64,000 nt of DNA. It comes from Tieghemostelium lacteum. Taxonomy: Eukaryota; Evosea; Eumycetozoa; Dictyosteliales; Raperosteliaceae. Location of the stretch: positions 434,001 through 498,000 of the forward strand of contig LODT01000006.1 of NCBI GenBank assembly GCA_001606155.1, given 5' to 3'. Below the pieces are notes generated by a model. The model had not been told where the DNA came from. It did no database searches and saw only the letters and a list, made by a program, of their open reading frames with translations. The position numbers and the translations under genes are program-made. Numbering within the stretch: the first letter of the stretch is position 1; each line of letters opens with the position of its first letter. Of the stretch, positions 1 through 10,524 are shown piece by piece.

Positions 1-1193
1 TTGAGACTTGGTGGTAGAGGTTTAGTCAATTGACCTATATTGTAACTTATGGTGTAATGTGTTAATGAATCAGGTAAATAAACATCACCTGAAAATTTAT
101 CCAAATCCAGTTTCTTTAGATTCTTAGGTAGAACAGCTTTACCAAGTGATCCTGGTAGATAACGTACATTTAAATAGGTTAGAGAATCAGGTAAACAGTG
201 TTCTTTTAGAGGTCCAGATTTGATATTCAATGTCAAGCTCTTCAAAGACAATGGTAATGAATGTAAATCAATTATAGCTGTACATTCATATTCTGAGAGC
301 ACTAGAGTTTCTAAATTTTTAGGTAGATTACGCACTAAATTATCGTAGTTTGTGAAAATTAAAGTTTTTATCGAATCGGGTAGAACACCTTCTTCGAATT
401 GATTTTGGTAATCAATCTTTAGATATTCTAAACCATTGGGTAAAACACCAGTCCTCAGCATCTTATTATTACGAGTATATTTGATTGCTAGTGATTTTAA
501 ACCTCTTGGTATTACCCTATCACTGGTTATTTCATTTTCTATTGCTCCAATTTCAAGTTTTACTAATGAAGCAGGTAGATCTCCTTCAACTATATTTCCA
601 AAGTAATTAGGAATTATTAATGTTACCAAGTTATTTAGTACACTCATAATAGGACCACTATAAAATGGTTGATGAATATATAGGTACTCTATTTTTAATG
701 GTACATTAAAATGATCTAAATCTATGGCACCATAGATACTAATTGATTTTATAGTATCATTTGTCACTTTAAAACCTGTAAATTGCTTTCTATGACTATA
801 GATTGAACATGATATCTTTGTAATATCTAATGGCAATGATTCCAAATATTTTGTGTAAATTTGGTAATGTGTTATATCCATATTCAAACTTCTAAAATAT
901 TTGGGAAGATGTTGAAATATCTCTATAGGATTAGTTTGTTCGACTACATTCTTATCCTTTAGTGTTACTCTATAATATAGATCGGCACATTTACTCCAAA
1001 TAGATCTATTTTGTATCTCTTCCTCATATTCATCAGCTACTCTCTTGCAATAGTAAATTGGGAAATTAAACCATCTAATTCTATTTTTAAATGTATAAGT
1101 AGAACTTGATAAACTAATAAAATTTAAAATGTCTTTATTGTTATCCAATAATTCTATAATACTAGAAATCACAAAAAAATTATTTAATATCAT
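1..1193 (-). CDS. FNIP-repeat protein, partial (C-terminus outside window)
   Basis: Reading from the ATG at 1193 gives an open frame of about 397 codons with no stop before the window edge, so the 3' end is missing. The first 50 residues (MILNNFFVISSIIELLDNN...) match the start of the next gene (1302-2999) and look F-box-like: two hydrophobic helices followed by an aromatic/basic patch. The rest is a run of leucine-rich units with the recurrent LPxSLxxL core (for example VLPDSIKTL, CLPDSLTYL, YLPDSLTHY) spaced 20-25 residues apart, as in dictyostelid FNIP repeats. FNIP proteins are a large dictyostelid family thought to serve as substrate receptors or scaffolds; this member's own role is unknown. 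It is a tandem paralogue of its neighbour. There is no in-frame ATG upstream of 1193. Confidence 0.8.
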   Translation of the reverse strand, partial: MILNNFFVISSIIELLDNNKDILNFISLSSSTYTFKNRIRWFNFPIYYCKRVADEYEEEIQNRSIWSKCADLYYRVTLKDKNVVEQTNPIEIFQHLPKYFRSLNMDITHYQIYTKYLESLPLDITKISCSIYSHRKQFTGFKVTNDTIKSISIYGAIDLDHFNVPLKIEYLYIHQPFYSGPIMSVLNNLVTLIIPNYFGNIVEGDLPASLVKLEIGAIENEITSDRVIPRGLKSLAIKYTRNNKMLRTGVLPNGLEYLKIDYQNQFEEGVLPDSIKTLIFTNYDNLVRNLPKNLETLVLSEYECTAIIDLHSLPLSLKSLTLNIKSGPLKEHCLPDSLTYLNVRYLPGSLGKAVLPKNLKKLDLDKFSGDVYLPDSLTHYTISYNIGQLTKPLPPSL

Positions 1194-1301
1194 TGTCAAT
1201 GTCTCTTTAGATGGTTGTAAAATCAAAATAATTTTTTTTTATTGCCATATAAACTTTTGTTGTGTTTATTTGAAATGTGTTTAGGGAAAATGAATAATCT
1301 A

Positions 1302-2999
1302 TTATTTTAATTTCAATTTAGTTCTTACTTGGGCAATAATTATTAAAATGAGTAGAATTCCTGTTAGAATTCCCAGAGTTATTATCAAATTTCTCACTCC
1401 AAAAATCTTCAACATCATCGATATAAATCCAAAGAGTGAAACGATTTTAAAATATATCAAATCATTTGTTTTTGATGTTTTAGTTGAAAGAAATCTCTCT
1501 ACCTTGTATTTAGTAGATATATAAGGTGTATGTACACGATCATCAATAGATAGATATTTTAAAGATCTAGGTGCAAAGTCAAATAAAGAACCTGAAACAT
1601 ATTCTACAACCAATCCTTGTCTTGTGAGTGTTAAACTTGTTAAATTGGGTGGTAAGTCATTCACAGCAAATAAACAGGTTCCTCCAGACATGTTTGGTAA
1701 TGTCATTGATGTCAATGTAGATGGTAATTTAGATGGCAGAGGTTTATATATTGCACCACCTTCAATTACCAATGTCTTCAAATATTTTGGAATAATGCTT
1801 TCAGTGATTCCACATGTATAAAACGTATCACTTTTTAAAACTAAATGTTCAATAGAGTCTGGCATTGGACCATGAAAAGCACCCCCTCTGCTAAACCATA
1901 TTGTGAGTTTTTTTAATTTTTCTGGGAGAAAATGTGTATGGATATTATCGCAACGTACAGTTAGATCCTCAATGGAGACTGGTAGTTTGGGAATTGTCAA
2001 ACTCCAATTATGGGTATTAATGGTCATAATTTGTATACTATTTGGTAGTCCATTGTATTCAATAGTGTGATTACCATTAAAGTCCCAATAAAACTCTCTG
2101 ATACTATTGGGAATGACACCAATACGTGTCAATCTATTGTAAACTGAATTTGATAATGATGGCTTAAATTCCAATCTAGTGACACTTGATGGGATAGACC
2201 AAACTTTTAGATCTACATTGGAATATCTAGTATCTATATCTAGTCTGGTTAAACTAGATGGTAAAACATCTGGAGAAAGTTCCTTTACACCTCCACCAAT
2301 AATCAAATGTTTTACAGATGATGGTATATCACCTTTTATAATTTGATAACAACCAATACCCAGTACTTCTAAAGTCTCTGGTAAGTTGGTTAATGCGTGT
2401 CTATAATATGGTCCAACAACCAATTTACGTAAGTATGGTGGTAACATTCCATTTTCAAATGGTCTATTAAACTCTCGCCCAAATGTCAATTCTGTTAATG
2501 ATTCTGGAAATATTCCAATATTTCCTAAAATGGATTTGAAATAGTTTCCAATTCTCAGAGATTTAAGACCTTCTTTAAAAACACCAACTTTAAAAGTTGA
2601 TTGTATACCATCCAGTTCACAATGGACCATGTTCATTGGTAACTGCTTTTTCAGAGCCTTTACCTCTTTATCCAATATCCATGTTGGTATATTCAATCTT
2701 GCAATTACAGCTTGATCAGATAATAATTGATACTGATGATCATTTAATTCAATACTATTGAATTTGGATGGTATCTTATAGGTTACTATATCATCATTTC
2801 TATAAAATGATTTTGATGGGAATCTTCTATATCTCAATTGATTTCTAAATGAATATGAACTTTTACAAGTTCTAACCAAATTGATTATATCCCTATTGTT
2901 ATCTAAATGTTTAGAAATTTCATTTAACAAAAAAAAGTTATTTACTAATCTATTACTATTACTAATCTTAATATTCTTTTTAGTGCAATATTTAAACAT
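1302..2999 (-). CDS. FNIP-repeat protein with F-box-like N-terminus and C-terminal membrane anchor
   Basis: 565 residues. Residues about 20-60 (FFLLNEISKHLDNNRDIINL then CKSSYSFRNQ) resemble a degenerate F-box-like head. Residues about 140-490 hold many FNIP-type units such as FPESLTELTFGREFN, IPSSVKHLIIG and LPSSLTRLDI. Unusually, the tail has a strong hydrophobic segment at about 538-557 (LIITLGILTGILLILIIIAQ) followed by a short basic end (VRTKLKLK), with a weaker hydrophobic stretch just before it (about 515-533). This predicts a tail-anchored protein with the repeats in the cytosol. The arrangement would place a ubiquitin-ligase-like adaptor on a membrane, but that role is inferred. It is a tandem copy of the partial gene at 1-1193 and diverges from the plus-strand gene at 3271. 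Confidence 0.85.
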   Translation of the reverse strand: MFKYCTKKNIKISNSNRLVNNFFLLNEISKHLDNNRDIINLVRTCKSSYSFRNQLRYRRFPSKSFYRNDDIVTYKIPSKFNSIELNDHQYQLLSDQAVIARLNIPTWILDKEVKALKKQLPMNMVHCELDGIQSTFKVGVFKEGLKSLRIGNYFKSILGNIGIFPESLTELTFGREFNRPFENGMLPPYLRKLVVGPYYRHALTNLPETLEVLGIGCYQIIKGDIPSSVKHLIIGGGVKELSPDVLPSSLTRLDIDTRYSNVDLKVWSIPSSVTRLEFKPSLSNSVYNRLTRIGVIPNSIREFYWDFNGNHTIEYNGLPNSIQIMTINTHNWSLTIPKLPVSIEDLTVRCDNIHTHFLPEKLKKLTIWFSRGGAFHGPMPDSIEHLVLKSDTFYTCGITESIIPKYLKTLVIEGGAIYKPLPSKLPSTLTSMTLPNMSGGTCLFAVNDLPPNLTSLTLTRQGLVVEYVSGSLFDFAPRSLKYLSIDDRVHTPYISTKYKVERFLSTKTSKTNDLIYFKIVSLFGFISMMLKIFGVRNLIITLGILTGILLILIIIAQVRTKLKLK

Positions 3000-3270
3000 A
3001 TCAATAACAATAGAAACAGTGAATCACAAGGGAGAAATTGAAATTTTACATAATGAAAAGTGAGAAACTGTTAATAAAAAAAAAAAATCAAATCACTTTT
3101 CTGTGTTCATCAAATTGTAAAATATAAAGAAAATATATAAATATACAAATTAAAAATCAAATATAGATTTGAAATGAAATATCTTACTTTTTGAATTTAA
3201 TATTATTTATTATAAATTTTTTTTGTTTTTTATTTTATCTGCATATTTTTGTTTGATCAAATAAGATAGA

Positions 3271-4656
3271 ATGAATAAATATTTATTAAAATTCAACTCG
3301 TTTGATATTTTTAGTAGATTTTATTTGAATACCATTGTGAATAGAAGAATAGATGGCTTATATAAAAGTACACCAACAGCATTAGATAGATTAAAGAGTT
3401 TATTTATTTTCAGAATACGTAAATCGAAAGAATTGGCAATCAGCAGGAAGGGTAGTATATTATCAAATAGCAATAGTACAATAACAAATACCAGTAGGTG
3501 TTTTACAACACATAAAGATACATCAACAACATTAAATACAAGTACACAACCAACATCGATCAACAATGATAAAAGTTTCCAAGAATCTATATTTTATGAA
3601 CCTTTAGAGACACCAAAACTCAAGTTAAACCCAAAATATAAGAAATATTGTAATCTGATAGCGAATAATGTTAAATATCAGAGAGTTTTAGAGATTGCCA
3701 ATGAAGATGCAAAAAATGAACCATACAATTTTGATAAACAGTTGGATTTAGAGTTTTACAATACACTATTGTATACCTATTTACTAAAGAATGATATTGA
3801 TACTATGGATTCTATTTTACATTTATTCAAAGGTGCCTATCAGCACAAGAGTGTGTCCATAGGGGACACATTTTATCTGGTCTATTTGAATGTTTTTCAA
3901 CATTTAGAACAGGTTATACCACACAGTAAGGAATCTGAGAGACTTTTTAAGGTACTCGATCTCCTGTGGGCACAAATGAAAAATGATTCATTGGAAATCA
4001 GTAGAAAATTGTTTTTTGTTTTATTACAAGGCTTTTATAACCAGAATATGTATGCATTGGTTATAGAGCTCTACCACAACCATTGCTTTCAGTATACTCT
4101 TGATGAGCATTTTACCAATATTGTCATACATTCAATGGTAGTTTGCAAGAGTAAGTCACATGAAGTTAACAATATCATTCAGATGCAATTAAGTAAAGGA
4201 AAGAAACTGACATCGTTTCATTATGGTGTTTTGGTGAATTCTTTTGTACAAGATCAAGACCCTGTCAATGCACTTCATTTCCTAAGAGTAATGAAAGAAA
4301 AGTCAATGGATGTTCCAATGACATTGATATACAATCTCATTGACTCAATGATTGATCTACAATTGCTGTCGATTATCATAAAAAACTATTCATTTCTCTG
4401 TAAATTTCCATTAGATCATAAATATCAAATCATTCTCTCACAAATTATCGAAAAAGCTTCACCTTCAGTTACAATATCCTTATCAACTGATAATAACCGT
4501 TCTCAAGAAATTGATTTATCCAAATCACCAAAATTAAAATATCATCAAAATCAGCATCAATATCAATACCAAAATAATTCGAAATATAGTAACCTAAATC
4601 TCTTTAAACCCTACGATAAAAGCAATAATAAGAATAATAAAGATACAAATAAATAA
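3271..4656 (+). CDS. PPR-like protein, probably mitochondrial
   Basis: 461 residues. The N-terminus (about 1-90) is rich in Arg, Lys, Ser and hydrophobic residues with almost no acidic residues, as expected for a mitochondrial targeting region. Residues about 125-400 are alpha-helical and contain pentatricopeptide-like hairpins; the clearest is around 310-345 (FHYGVLVNSFVQDQDPVNAL followed by HFLRVMKEKS). PPR proteins bind organellar RNA and act in its processing or translation. The number of repeats is hard to fix by eye. The C-terminal 60 residues are Gln/Asn/Lys low complexity and probably disordered. It is divergent from the FNIP gene, with about 270 bp of shared upstream DNA, and converges on the MYND gene with only about 28 bp between stops. 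Confidence 0.65.
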   Translation: MNKYLLKFNSFDIFSRFYLNTIVNRRIDGLYKSTPTALDRLKSLFIFRIRKSKELAISRKGSILSNSNSTITNTSRCFTTHKDTSTTLNTSTQPTSINNDKSFQESIFYEPLETPKLKLNPKYKKYCNLIANNVKYQRVLEIANEDAKNEPYNFDKQLDLEFYNTLLYTYLLKNDIDTMDSILHLFKGAYQHKSVSIGDTFYLVYLNVFQHLEQVIPHSKESERLFKVLDLLWAQMKNDSLEISRKLFFVLLQGFYNQNMYALVIELYHNHCFQYTLDEHFTNIVIHSMVVCKSKSHEVNNIIQMQLSKGKKLTSFHYGVLVNSFVQDQDPVNALHFLRVMKEKSMDVPMTLIYNLIDSMIDLQLLSIIIKNYSFLCKFPLDHKYQIILSQIIEKASPSVTISLSTDNNRSQEIDLSKSPKLKYHQNQHQYQYQNNSKYSNLNLFKPYDKSNNKNNKDTNK

Positions 4657-4684
4657 CAATTTCAGTTAATCTTTATTATTAACT

Positions 4685-5398
4685 CTAACTATCATCATCA
4701 TCACTATCTATATCCTCAACCTCTGGTATATCATCATCTTTAAATAATGACCAATCCACAGTAGTTGGTGTAGTTTTACTTGATGTACTTGTAGTGGTTG
4801 TTGTTGTTGTTGCTTGTTTATCTACAATTATATTATTATTAGTTTGACCATCAATTAATTTCTTAAAGGTTTCAATTTCCTCTTGAGTTTTTTTAACTTT
4901 GTTATTGTTAATGGGTTTTGTTTGTTGTTTTTGTTCGGTAATTTCCATTAGTTTCATTGCTTTTTCTAGTGCTTCTCTATTCTCTATCTGTTTTTGTTCT
5001 TTAATTTTATTGCACGCCTCTTTGTGAGTCGGCCAATGAGAAACCTGACAATCTTTACAACAATATTTAACAGATTTACATCCACTGCATTCCAATAGTT
5101 TAAGTGTCTTCTTTTTATCTGTGGGAATTGGTGTATTGCAATCGCCATTGCAACAACCATTAGCTGCTCTACTCGATGTATTTGGTGTGGAATTCAATTC
5201 AGAATCCTCAGAGTGGTTCTTTAAAAGATTATTGTATTTGGTTGGATCAAAAAATGCAGGTGCCTCATGTACTGGTGCTTTACCTTGTGCTGATATCTTT
5301 TGAATAAGTTTATTGGCTTGATTGTTTTTGGCATCTTTACGAATACCCAATTTTGCCTTTTTCGTCTTTCCTCTCTTTGTTGTATATACTGATGCCAT
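4685..5398 (-). CDS. MYND-type zinc finger protein
   Basis: 237 residues. Residues about 82-129 form a complete MYND finger: a CxxxC pair, then LLECSGCKSVKYCCKDCQ, then HWPTHKEAC, giving the C-C-C-C-C-C-H-C ligand set. MYND domains bind proline-rich peptides in protein-protein contacts. The N-terminus is highly basic (TKRGKTKKAKLGIRKDAK), a plausible nuclear localisation signal. The C-terminal half is Lys/Gln-rich, then polyThr, then an acidic tail (DIPEVEDIDSDDDDS). No SET or other catalytic domain is visible, so an adaptor role is more likely than a methyltransferase one. Its upstream DNA is the 2.3 kb stretch at 5399-7696. Confidence 0.8.
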   Translation of the reverse strand: MASVYTTKRGKTKKAKLGIRKDAKNNQANKLIQKISAQGKAPVHEAPAFFDPTKYNNLLKNHSEDSELNSTPNTSSRAANGCCNGDCNTPIPTDKKKTLKLLECSGCKSVKYCCKDCQVSHWPTHKEACNKIKEQKQIENREALEKAMKLMEITEQKQQTKPINNNKVKKTQEEIETFKKLIDGQTNNNIIVDKQATTTTTTTSTSSKTTPTTVDWSLFKDDDIPEVEDIDSDDDDS

Positions 5399-6991
5399 TC
5401 CTCTTGAGATTACTTAAATTGTTTCTAAATTTTCGGAATATAGTTTGTATCTCAGTGTTATTGGAATATGCAAAAAAAAAATTTTTAATTTACAACACAC
5501 TTAGACATGAAAGTAAATTAATGTGATTTTCAAAAATATTGAATAACTATTTATTATTAATTATTTCTTAATTGCTATTAAGCGAAGGTATAGTTTTTTT
5601 TCAATTAATTAAGATATAACATTTCATGTTATTGTTTCTTTGAAATTGAAAAGTCAAATACAAAAATTGGAATCGAGTAAATTTTTTTTGAAAAGGAATT
5701 GGAAAGGAATTTTATTTAATGAATGATGTTCCCACTTGATTTATAGTTCAAAGAAATGAAAAATCCTAAGACAAATCTTTATTCGTGTGATAAATACAAG
5801 ATAAATCAAAAAGGTGGTTAGTTTTCATAATTTGTAGAGGTGATGGTTATGAATATTAATTTCCTTATAAACTCATATATTTTGATATATTTAAAATATT
5901 GCCCCAATAATATAAATTTACAATACCTCCACTTAAAGTGATTAAATTGATTTTTCATAAAAAAAAACAAGATCTTGTGGATGATTATATTTTAAAAACA
6001 TCCAAAGTATCTTTGAATCCGATTAAAAAAATCAAATTCACGAAAGGATTTCAGTATTTTTAAAAATGGGTGCCAAAACAGTTGAAAAGGCCTATAAAAA
6101 TTAATTTTGAAGCAATTAATGAGATTCCAATAATCTATGATTATTTGATCACATGACGAATAGGAGTTTTAATTCAAATCTTTCGATTATTAATAAAATA
6201 AATTTCTGCAAACTTTTGTAATCTAATCCATCCACTATTTTAAAATTTAATATCACTCAAATAAAAAAATTCTCTGTTATACTCTAATATAATATATAGC
6301 AATATTACAGATAATCCTATTTGTTCAACCAATCATGTAAGTGTCTTTGAATACTTAATACCAATAATTACTTTAAATAGATAAAAAAAAAAATAATAAT
6401 AATACTACTACTATTACGAAAAGACATGATAGCGATGATATGATTTGTTACATATGATACAAAATGTTAAAATTAAGATTTATGTCTATGATTTAATTTA
6501 TTTATATGTTTTTTTTGTGTGCATTTAAAATATTTTCAATAGGATTAAACCCACTTCTCTCTATCGTGTCAACACTTTTAAAAAAAAAATATAATTTTTT
6601 AAATTAAACTATCTAATCTGTTGTTGATTAGTTTACAATTATACCCACATGTACAACAAACATTGTTATTGTTATTTCGTCAATCTGCTATTAATAAATG
6701 CACATTGACTTTAGAGACACATCAAACATGTTGTTATATTTACCATTACACCACACCCCCTCATCGTACCCATTCACACACTTAATCTTTTCCATACTAT
6801 TCTTTAACTTTTTTTTTAAAAAGTGTTTCGTATATGATTTTATACACAAACCCTTTAACTTTTCAAAATAATTAAAATCTGTGAAATATTGTCAGCATCA
6901 GCACAAGAGGCATTTCACTACTGTAGTATCTACCTTAACTCTCTAATTTTCAGTGATAGCAAGTGAAGCATGTTTATTGAATGTGTAAGAA

Positions 6992-7010
6992 TGTGGGTGT
7001 GTGGGAGTGG
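6992..7010. promoter_or_regulatory. G-box-like GT-rich element upstream of the 7697 gene
   Basis: The 19 bases read TGTGGGTGTGTGGGAGTGG. This resembles the G/T-rich G-box elements bound by the dictyostelid developmental factor GBF. It is about 690 bp upstream of the ATG at 7697. The match is by eye only. Confidence 0.4.
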
Positions 7011-7191
7011 TGAGTTAGAAAAAGTTTTTTTTTAGGATGGAACATATCCCCAGTAGCAATAGAGTGTGACAGTGATATTTTTAGAAGTTTTTATTTTTAT
7101 AATTAATTAATTTACTACTGTCATTACTCCAAAACCAGTTGATACTATATATATCAAAATTGGTATAAATAACGACAAGTATGTGAATAAG

Positions 7192-7231
7192 TGTGGTGTG
7201 TGAAAGAGTGTGGGTGTGTGTGTGTGTGTTT
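7192..7231. promoter_or_regulatory. GT-rich cluster, G-box-like with (TG)n tail
   Basis: Two close G-box-like pieces (GTGTGGTGTG and GAGTGTGGGTGTGTG) run into a short TG microsatellite, about 470 bp before the 7697 ATG. It could be a GBF-type site or simply a microsatellite. A third piece, in the opposite orientation (ACACCCACAC), is at 7328-7337. Confidence 0.35.
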
Positions 7232-7696
7232 AGTGATATTAAAATTATATACATTTATTTTACAGTTCAATAGATCACAATAATCCCACATATCTTTTAA
7301 CACAACAACAACAACCAACACACAATTACACCCACACAAAAAAGAGTTTTTACTCCCCCTTTTCCTATGTTTTATTTGGATTTATCATTTTTAGAGTGAC
7401 CCACCATATCGTGAATTAATCTAAAATCTAACAAGAAAAAAACATATTATTATTATTTGGTGATGATGTTTTTTATTTTATTTAAAATAATCTCCCATTC
7501 AAAGTCACACCAAAAACTCTTATTTCATTTAATTGTTTTAATTTCTTCATTTACTTTTTTATTCAATACACACTCTCTCTCCTCTCTCACATATTTATTT
7601 TTTATAACTATTGTTATTTATAAATCTATAAAATATATAAATATTAATTAAAAAAATATCTGTACCCCCCTTTCTACAAATTATTTAATTATAAAG

Positions 7697-8452
7697 ATGG
7701 AAAATATTCTAACAGAATTAGACTCTGTAAATTTAATACATTCAACATGTCTTACCACAACCAAACACCAGTTACAACAAAGAGAGATTCTGAGTCATCA
7801 ACCTCTTATCATTGGTATTGATTTGGACGAAATTGACGATTTCATAATTACACCAATCGAATTCAATATGACACCACAAAATTCACAATCACCATCACCA
7901 TCTTCATTTTCTAAAAAAAGAAGATTTAGTTCTGAAATTAATTGGCATTTTACTTTAAGTAATAATAATATTATTCAAAATAATGAAACTTTAAAAGAAA
8001 ATGAAGAAATTGTAAATTCAGTACCATCATCAGCATCATCTTCACCAATGTTAAATTCTATAAAATTCTCATCATCACCACTACTACAACCAATAAATTT
8101 CAATATCAGTTCAATTAAATCCCAAGATGTAAATAAAAAAAGAAAAAGATCAATGGAGGACGATGATGAAGAAGATGAAGATGAAGACGATGATGATAAC
8201 AATAATAATAATAATATTAATAATAATAATAGTAATCAAAATAATAATAATTTAAAAAAGTTTCAATCAAAATTACATAGAACTGGATCATTTATAACCA
8301 TTCCAAAATTTATAAATTTAAATAATAATAGTAATAGTAATAATAATAATAACAAATCAACAGATATTTTTAACATTTCAAAAACAATGAAAGATAACAT
8401 ATTTAATTGTTTAATAAAACCAATAGAACATTCTTTATTAGTTACTCCTTAA
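7697..8452 (+). CDS. Low-complexity, probably nuclear protein of unknown function
   Basis: 251 residues; family not recognised. The first about 65 residues are ordinary in composition (PLIIGIDLDEIDDFIITPIE) and may be a conserved core. A basic patch SKKRRFSSEINWHF (about 74-87) and a second at about 150 (KKRKRSMEDDDEEDE) look like nuclear localisation signals. An acidic run and several Asn runs follow, then a final hydrophobic-mixed segment. The ATG sits after an AT-rich leader and a CT-rich tract. The long, GT-element-rich upstream region suggests developmental regulation. The downstream neighbour is convergent, with about 140 bp between the stops. Confidence 0.7.
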   Translation: MENILTELDSVNLIHSTCLTTTKHQLQQREILSHQPLIIGIDLDEIDDFIITPIEFNMTPQNSQSPSPSSFSKKRRFSSEINWHFTLSNNNIIQNNETLKENEEIVNSVPSSASSSPMLNSIKFSSSPLLQPINFNISSIKSQDVNKKRKRSMEDDDEEDEDEDDDDNNNNNNINNNNSNQNNNNLKKFQSKLHRTGSFITIPKFINLNNNSNSNNNNNKSTDIFNISKTMKDNIFNCLIKPIEHSLLVTP

Positions 8453-8593
8453 GAAAGGGAGTTATCTTAATAAATAATATAATAGTAATTGTATAGATAT
8501 AATTAACAAACTTAAGAAATTATTATTTTTTTTGGATTGTGGGGTGTGTGAGTGTTTTTATTTTAAGTGTGAGGGTGTTTATTTTTGTAATCT

Positions 8594-10396
8594 CTAGAGT
8601 AACAGTTTTGGATTTCTAATGACTTGAGAAGTAAATGAACAGGCAGCTCTAATTTTGTTAAAGAAACCTCTTTGATAAATCATAAATATTGCCTGACGAA
8701 TGATACCAACGGAATTTGGATCAATTGGATAACGAATAAGTCTTGGAACTGGTGTTCTGATTGGGAATTTATCAGTGAGAATAGAAACTTCTCTTGAGAA
8801 ACCTCTTAAACCTTCTGGACCATTGAAACGACCAAAACCAGATTCTTTACATCCACCAAATGGAAGATCTTGTACTAAATAAGAGGCACCGTAGTCATTG
8901 ATAGTCAACATACCTGTTGAGATTTGTGATCCGATTCTCTCAGCTCTCTTGAGATCTGATGTGAGGATACTGCATCCGAGACCAAAAACAGTTCCATTAG
9001 CCATCTCAATTAACTCAGCTTCAGAAGAGAACTTTACAAGTGTGCAAACTGGTCCAAAAGCCTCCTCTTGGAATATAGTCATACCAGGTTTAACATCACC
9101 CAAAATGGTTGGCATATAAAAGTTACCTTTTGGATAACTTGGATGTCTCATTCCACCAGCTAGTAATTTAGCACCTTCTTTAATGGTTTGTTGGACGAGT
9201 TGGTCTACCTTGTCAACTTGGGCTGGCATAGTCATGGATCCAAAATCAAAGTGTCCTTCCTCAGGTGGACCTTGTTTAAGTGATTTAATCTTCTTTGTCA
9301 TTTCCTGAGCAAATTTATCATAGATTCTCTCGTGAACAAATACTCTTTCTGAACTGATACAATTTTGACCGAGATTGATGAAACAACCTCTTTGGACGAC
9401 TGCAAGTGCCCAATCGATATCAATGTCATCGTAGACAATCATAGGGTCCTTTCCACCAAGTTCCAAGATTACAGGGGTAAGGTTATCAGAAGCTGCTTTC
9501 ATGACTCTCTTACCGGTTTGTGGACTTCCAATAAAGAGAATTTTGTCGACACCTGATCTGACTAGAGCCTCACCAGTCTCACCCATACCAGGGAGGATTT
9601 GAATGAGGTTTGGATCGTGTCCTCTGTTGGCGAGAACTTCTCTAATAAGACCTTCAAAGAGTACCTTACTGTGAGTTGACCATTCAGAGACCTTAACAAG
9701 TGCTGCATTTCCTGCAAATATAGCAGCAGCAGCAGCAGAAATGATTGAATGTATTGGGTAATTCCATGGAATGATAATACCAATGCTACCTAATGGATGG
9801 TATTCAAGTCTTGCTGATTTGGTACCCAAAAGCATAGGAACAATTCTCTTTTCAGTCTTTAATGCCTTCTCACCGTGTTTAATGAGATAACGTAATTTCT
9901 CACAACTTGTAAGAATCTCACCAAAAGTGGCTTCAAAACGTGTTTTGCCAGTGTCTCTCATGGAGGCTTCTACAATAGCTTTTTCATTATTGATAAACAT
10001 GTCAATGAAATCTTGCATAATTTGTCTTCTTTCGTCAAATGAAGTGGATTTCCACTCGGATTGAGCGAGTTTAGCTGATTCTAGACATTGTTTGACTTCT
10101 ACTGGTTTAAGACAGTTTATAATACCCATAGATTTTCCAGTGGCTGGATTTACACAGTCAATTGGTTGACCTGTACCTTTAGATGCTGGTGATACTCCAA
10201 CTGATCTCTTGGCTCTCTTTGGTAGGTTCTTTCTACCACCAATAAATAGTTTGTAGACAATAATGAATGCCAACAATCCAATCAAACTTTGAAATATGAA
10301 ATCATTACTATTTGCAATCAAAAACTTTTTTACAAATTGAAGACTGTCTCTATAAACACATCCACATGATTCTGTAATTTCTGTCATCTTTTTCAA
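8594..10396 (-). CDS. Membrane-anchored aldehyde dehydrogenase (MSC7-like)
   Basis: 600 residues. A transmembrane segment at about 34-53 (FQSLIGLLAFIIVYKLFIGG) precedes a full ALDH domain. Visible hallmarks are the oxyanion/Asn region GIIIPWNYPIHS (about 205-216), the cofactor-binding FIGSPQTGKRVM (about 288-299), the general base Glu312 in LELGGKDP, the catalytic Cys346 in GQNCISSERV and a conserved EEAFGPVCTLVKF near 450. The family oxidises aliphatic aldehydes to acids with NAD(P)+. The N-terminal anchor and the GQNC loop resemble yeast Msc7 and its plant/fungal relatives, which are ER-associated. All key residues are present, so it should be active; its substrate cannot be read from sequence. 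A second Met three codons downstream is an alternative start. Confidence 0.92.
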   Translation of the reverse strand: MKKMTEITESCGCVYRDSLQFVKKFLIANSNDFIFQSLIGLLAFIIVYKLFIGGRKNLPKRAKRSVGVSPASKGTGQPIDCVNPATGKSMGIINCLKPVEVKQCLESAKLAQSEWKSTSFDERRQIMQDFIDMFINNEKAIVEASMRDTGKTRFEATFGEILTSCEKLRYLIKHGEKALKTEKRIVPMLLGTKSARLEYHPLGSIGIIIPWNYPIHSIISAAAAAIFAGNAALVKVSEWSTHSKVLFEGLIREVLANRGHDPNLIQILPGMGETGEALVRSGVDKILFIGSPQTGKRVMKAASDNLTPVILELGGKDPMIVYDDIDIDWALAVVQRGCFINLGQNCISSERVFVHERIYDKFAQEMTKKIKSLKQGPPEEGHFDFGSMTMPAQVDKVDQLVQQTIKEGAKLLAGGMRHPSYPKGNFYMPTILGDVKPGMTIFQEEAFGPVCTLVKFSSEAELIEMANGTVFGLGCSILTSDLKRAERIGSQISTGMLTINDYGASYLVQDLPFGGCKESGFGRFNGPEGLRGFSREVSILTDKFPIRTPVPRLIRYPIDPNSVGIIRQAIFMIYQRGFFNKIRAACSFTSQVIRNPKLLL

Positions 10397-10524
10397 TCAA
10401 AGCGTTTGTGTGTTAGTTGAAAATGATTGATGAAATGATGAAGAAAAAAAAAAAAACAAAATTAGTATATTTTAGTTCGTATTTTCATTTTTTGGATATT
10501 TAAGTATTTTTTATAATATACAGT

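Larger units (their letters stand above)
5399..7696. other. Long intergenic region between divergent genes
   Basis: About 2.3 kb with no convincing coding frame on either strand. It is AT-rich with many A/T homopolymers. From about 6640 onwards it becomes patchily G/T- or C/A-rich, which is unusual here (listed separately). A CT-rich tract (about 7570-7600) and a short homopyrimidine run lie close to the start of the plus-strand gene at 7697. I saw no tRNA-like A/B boxes. The stretch probably holds the control region of the 7697 gene plus the short promoter of the MYND gene. Confidence 0.6.

Noticed and set aside
7154-7651. Short frames on both strands upstream of the 7697 gene
   Set aside because: They consist of His/Thr or Phe/Ile runs that come from TG, CA and CT tracts.
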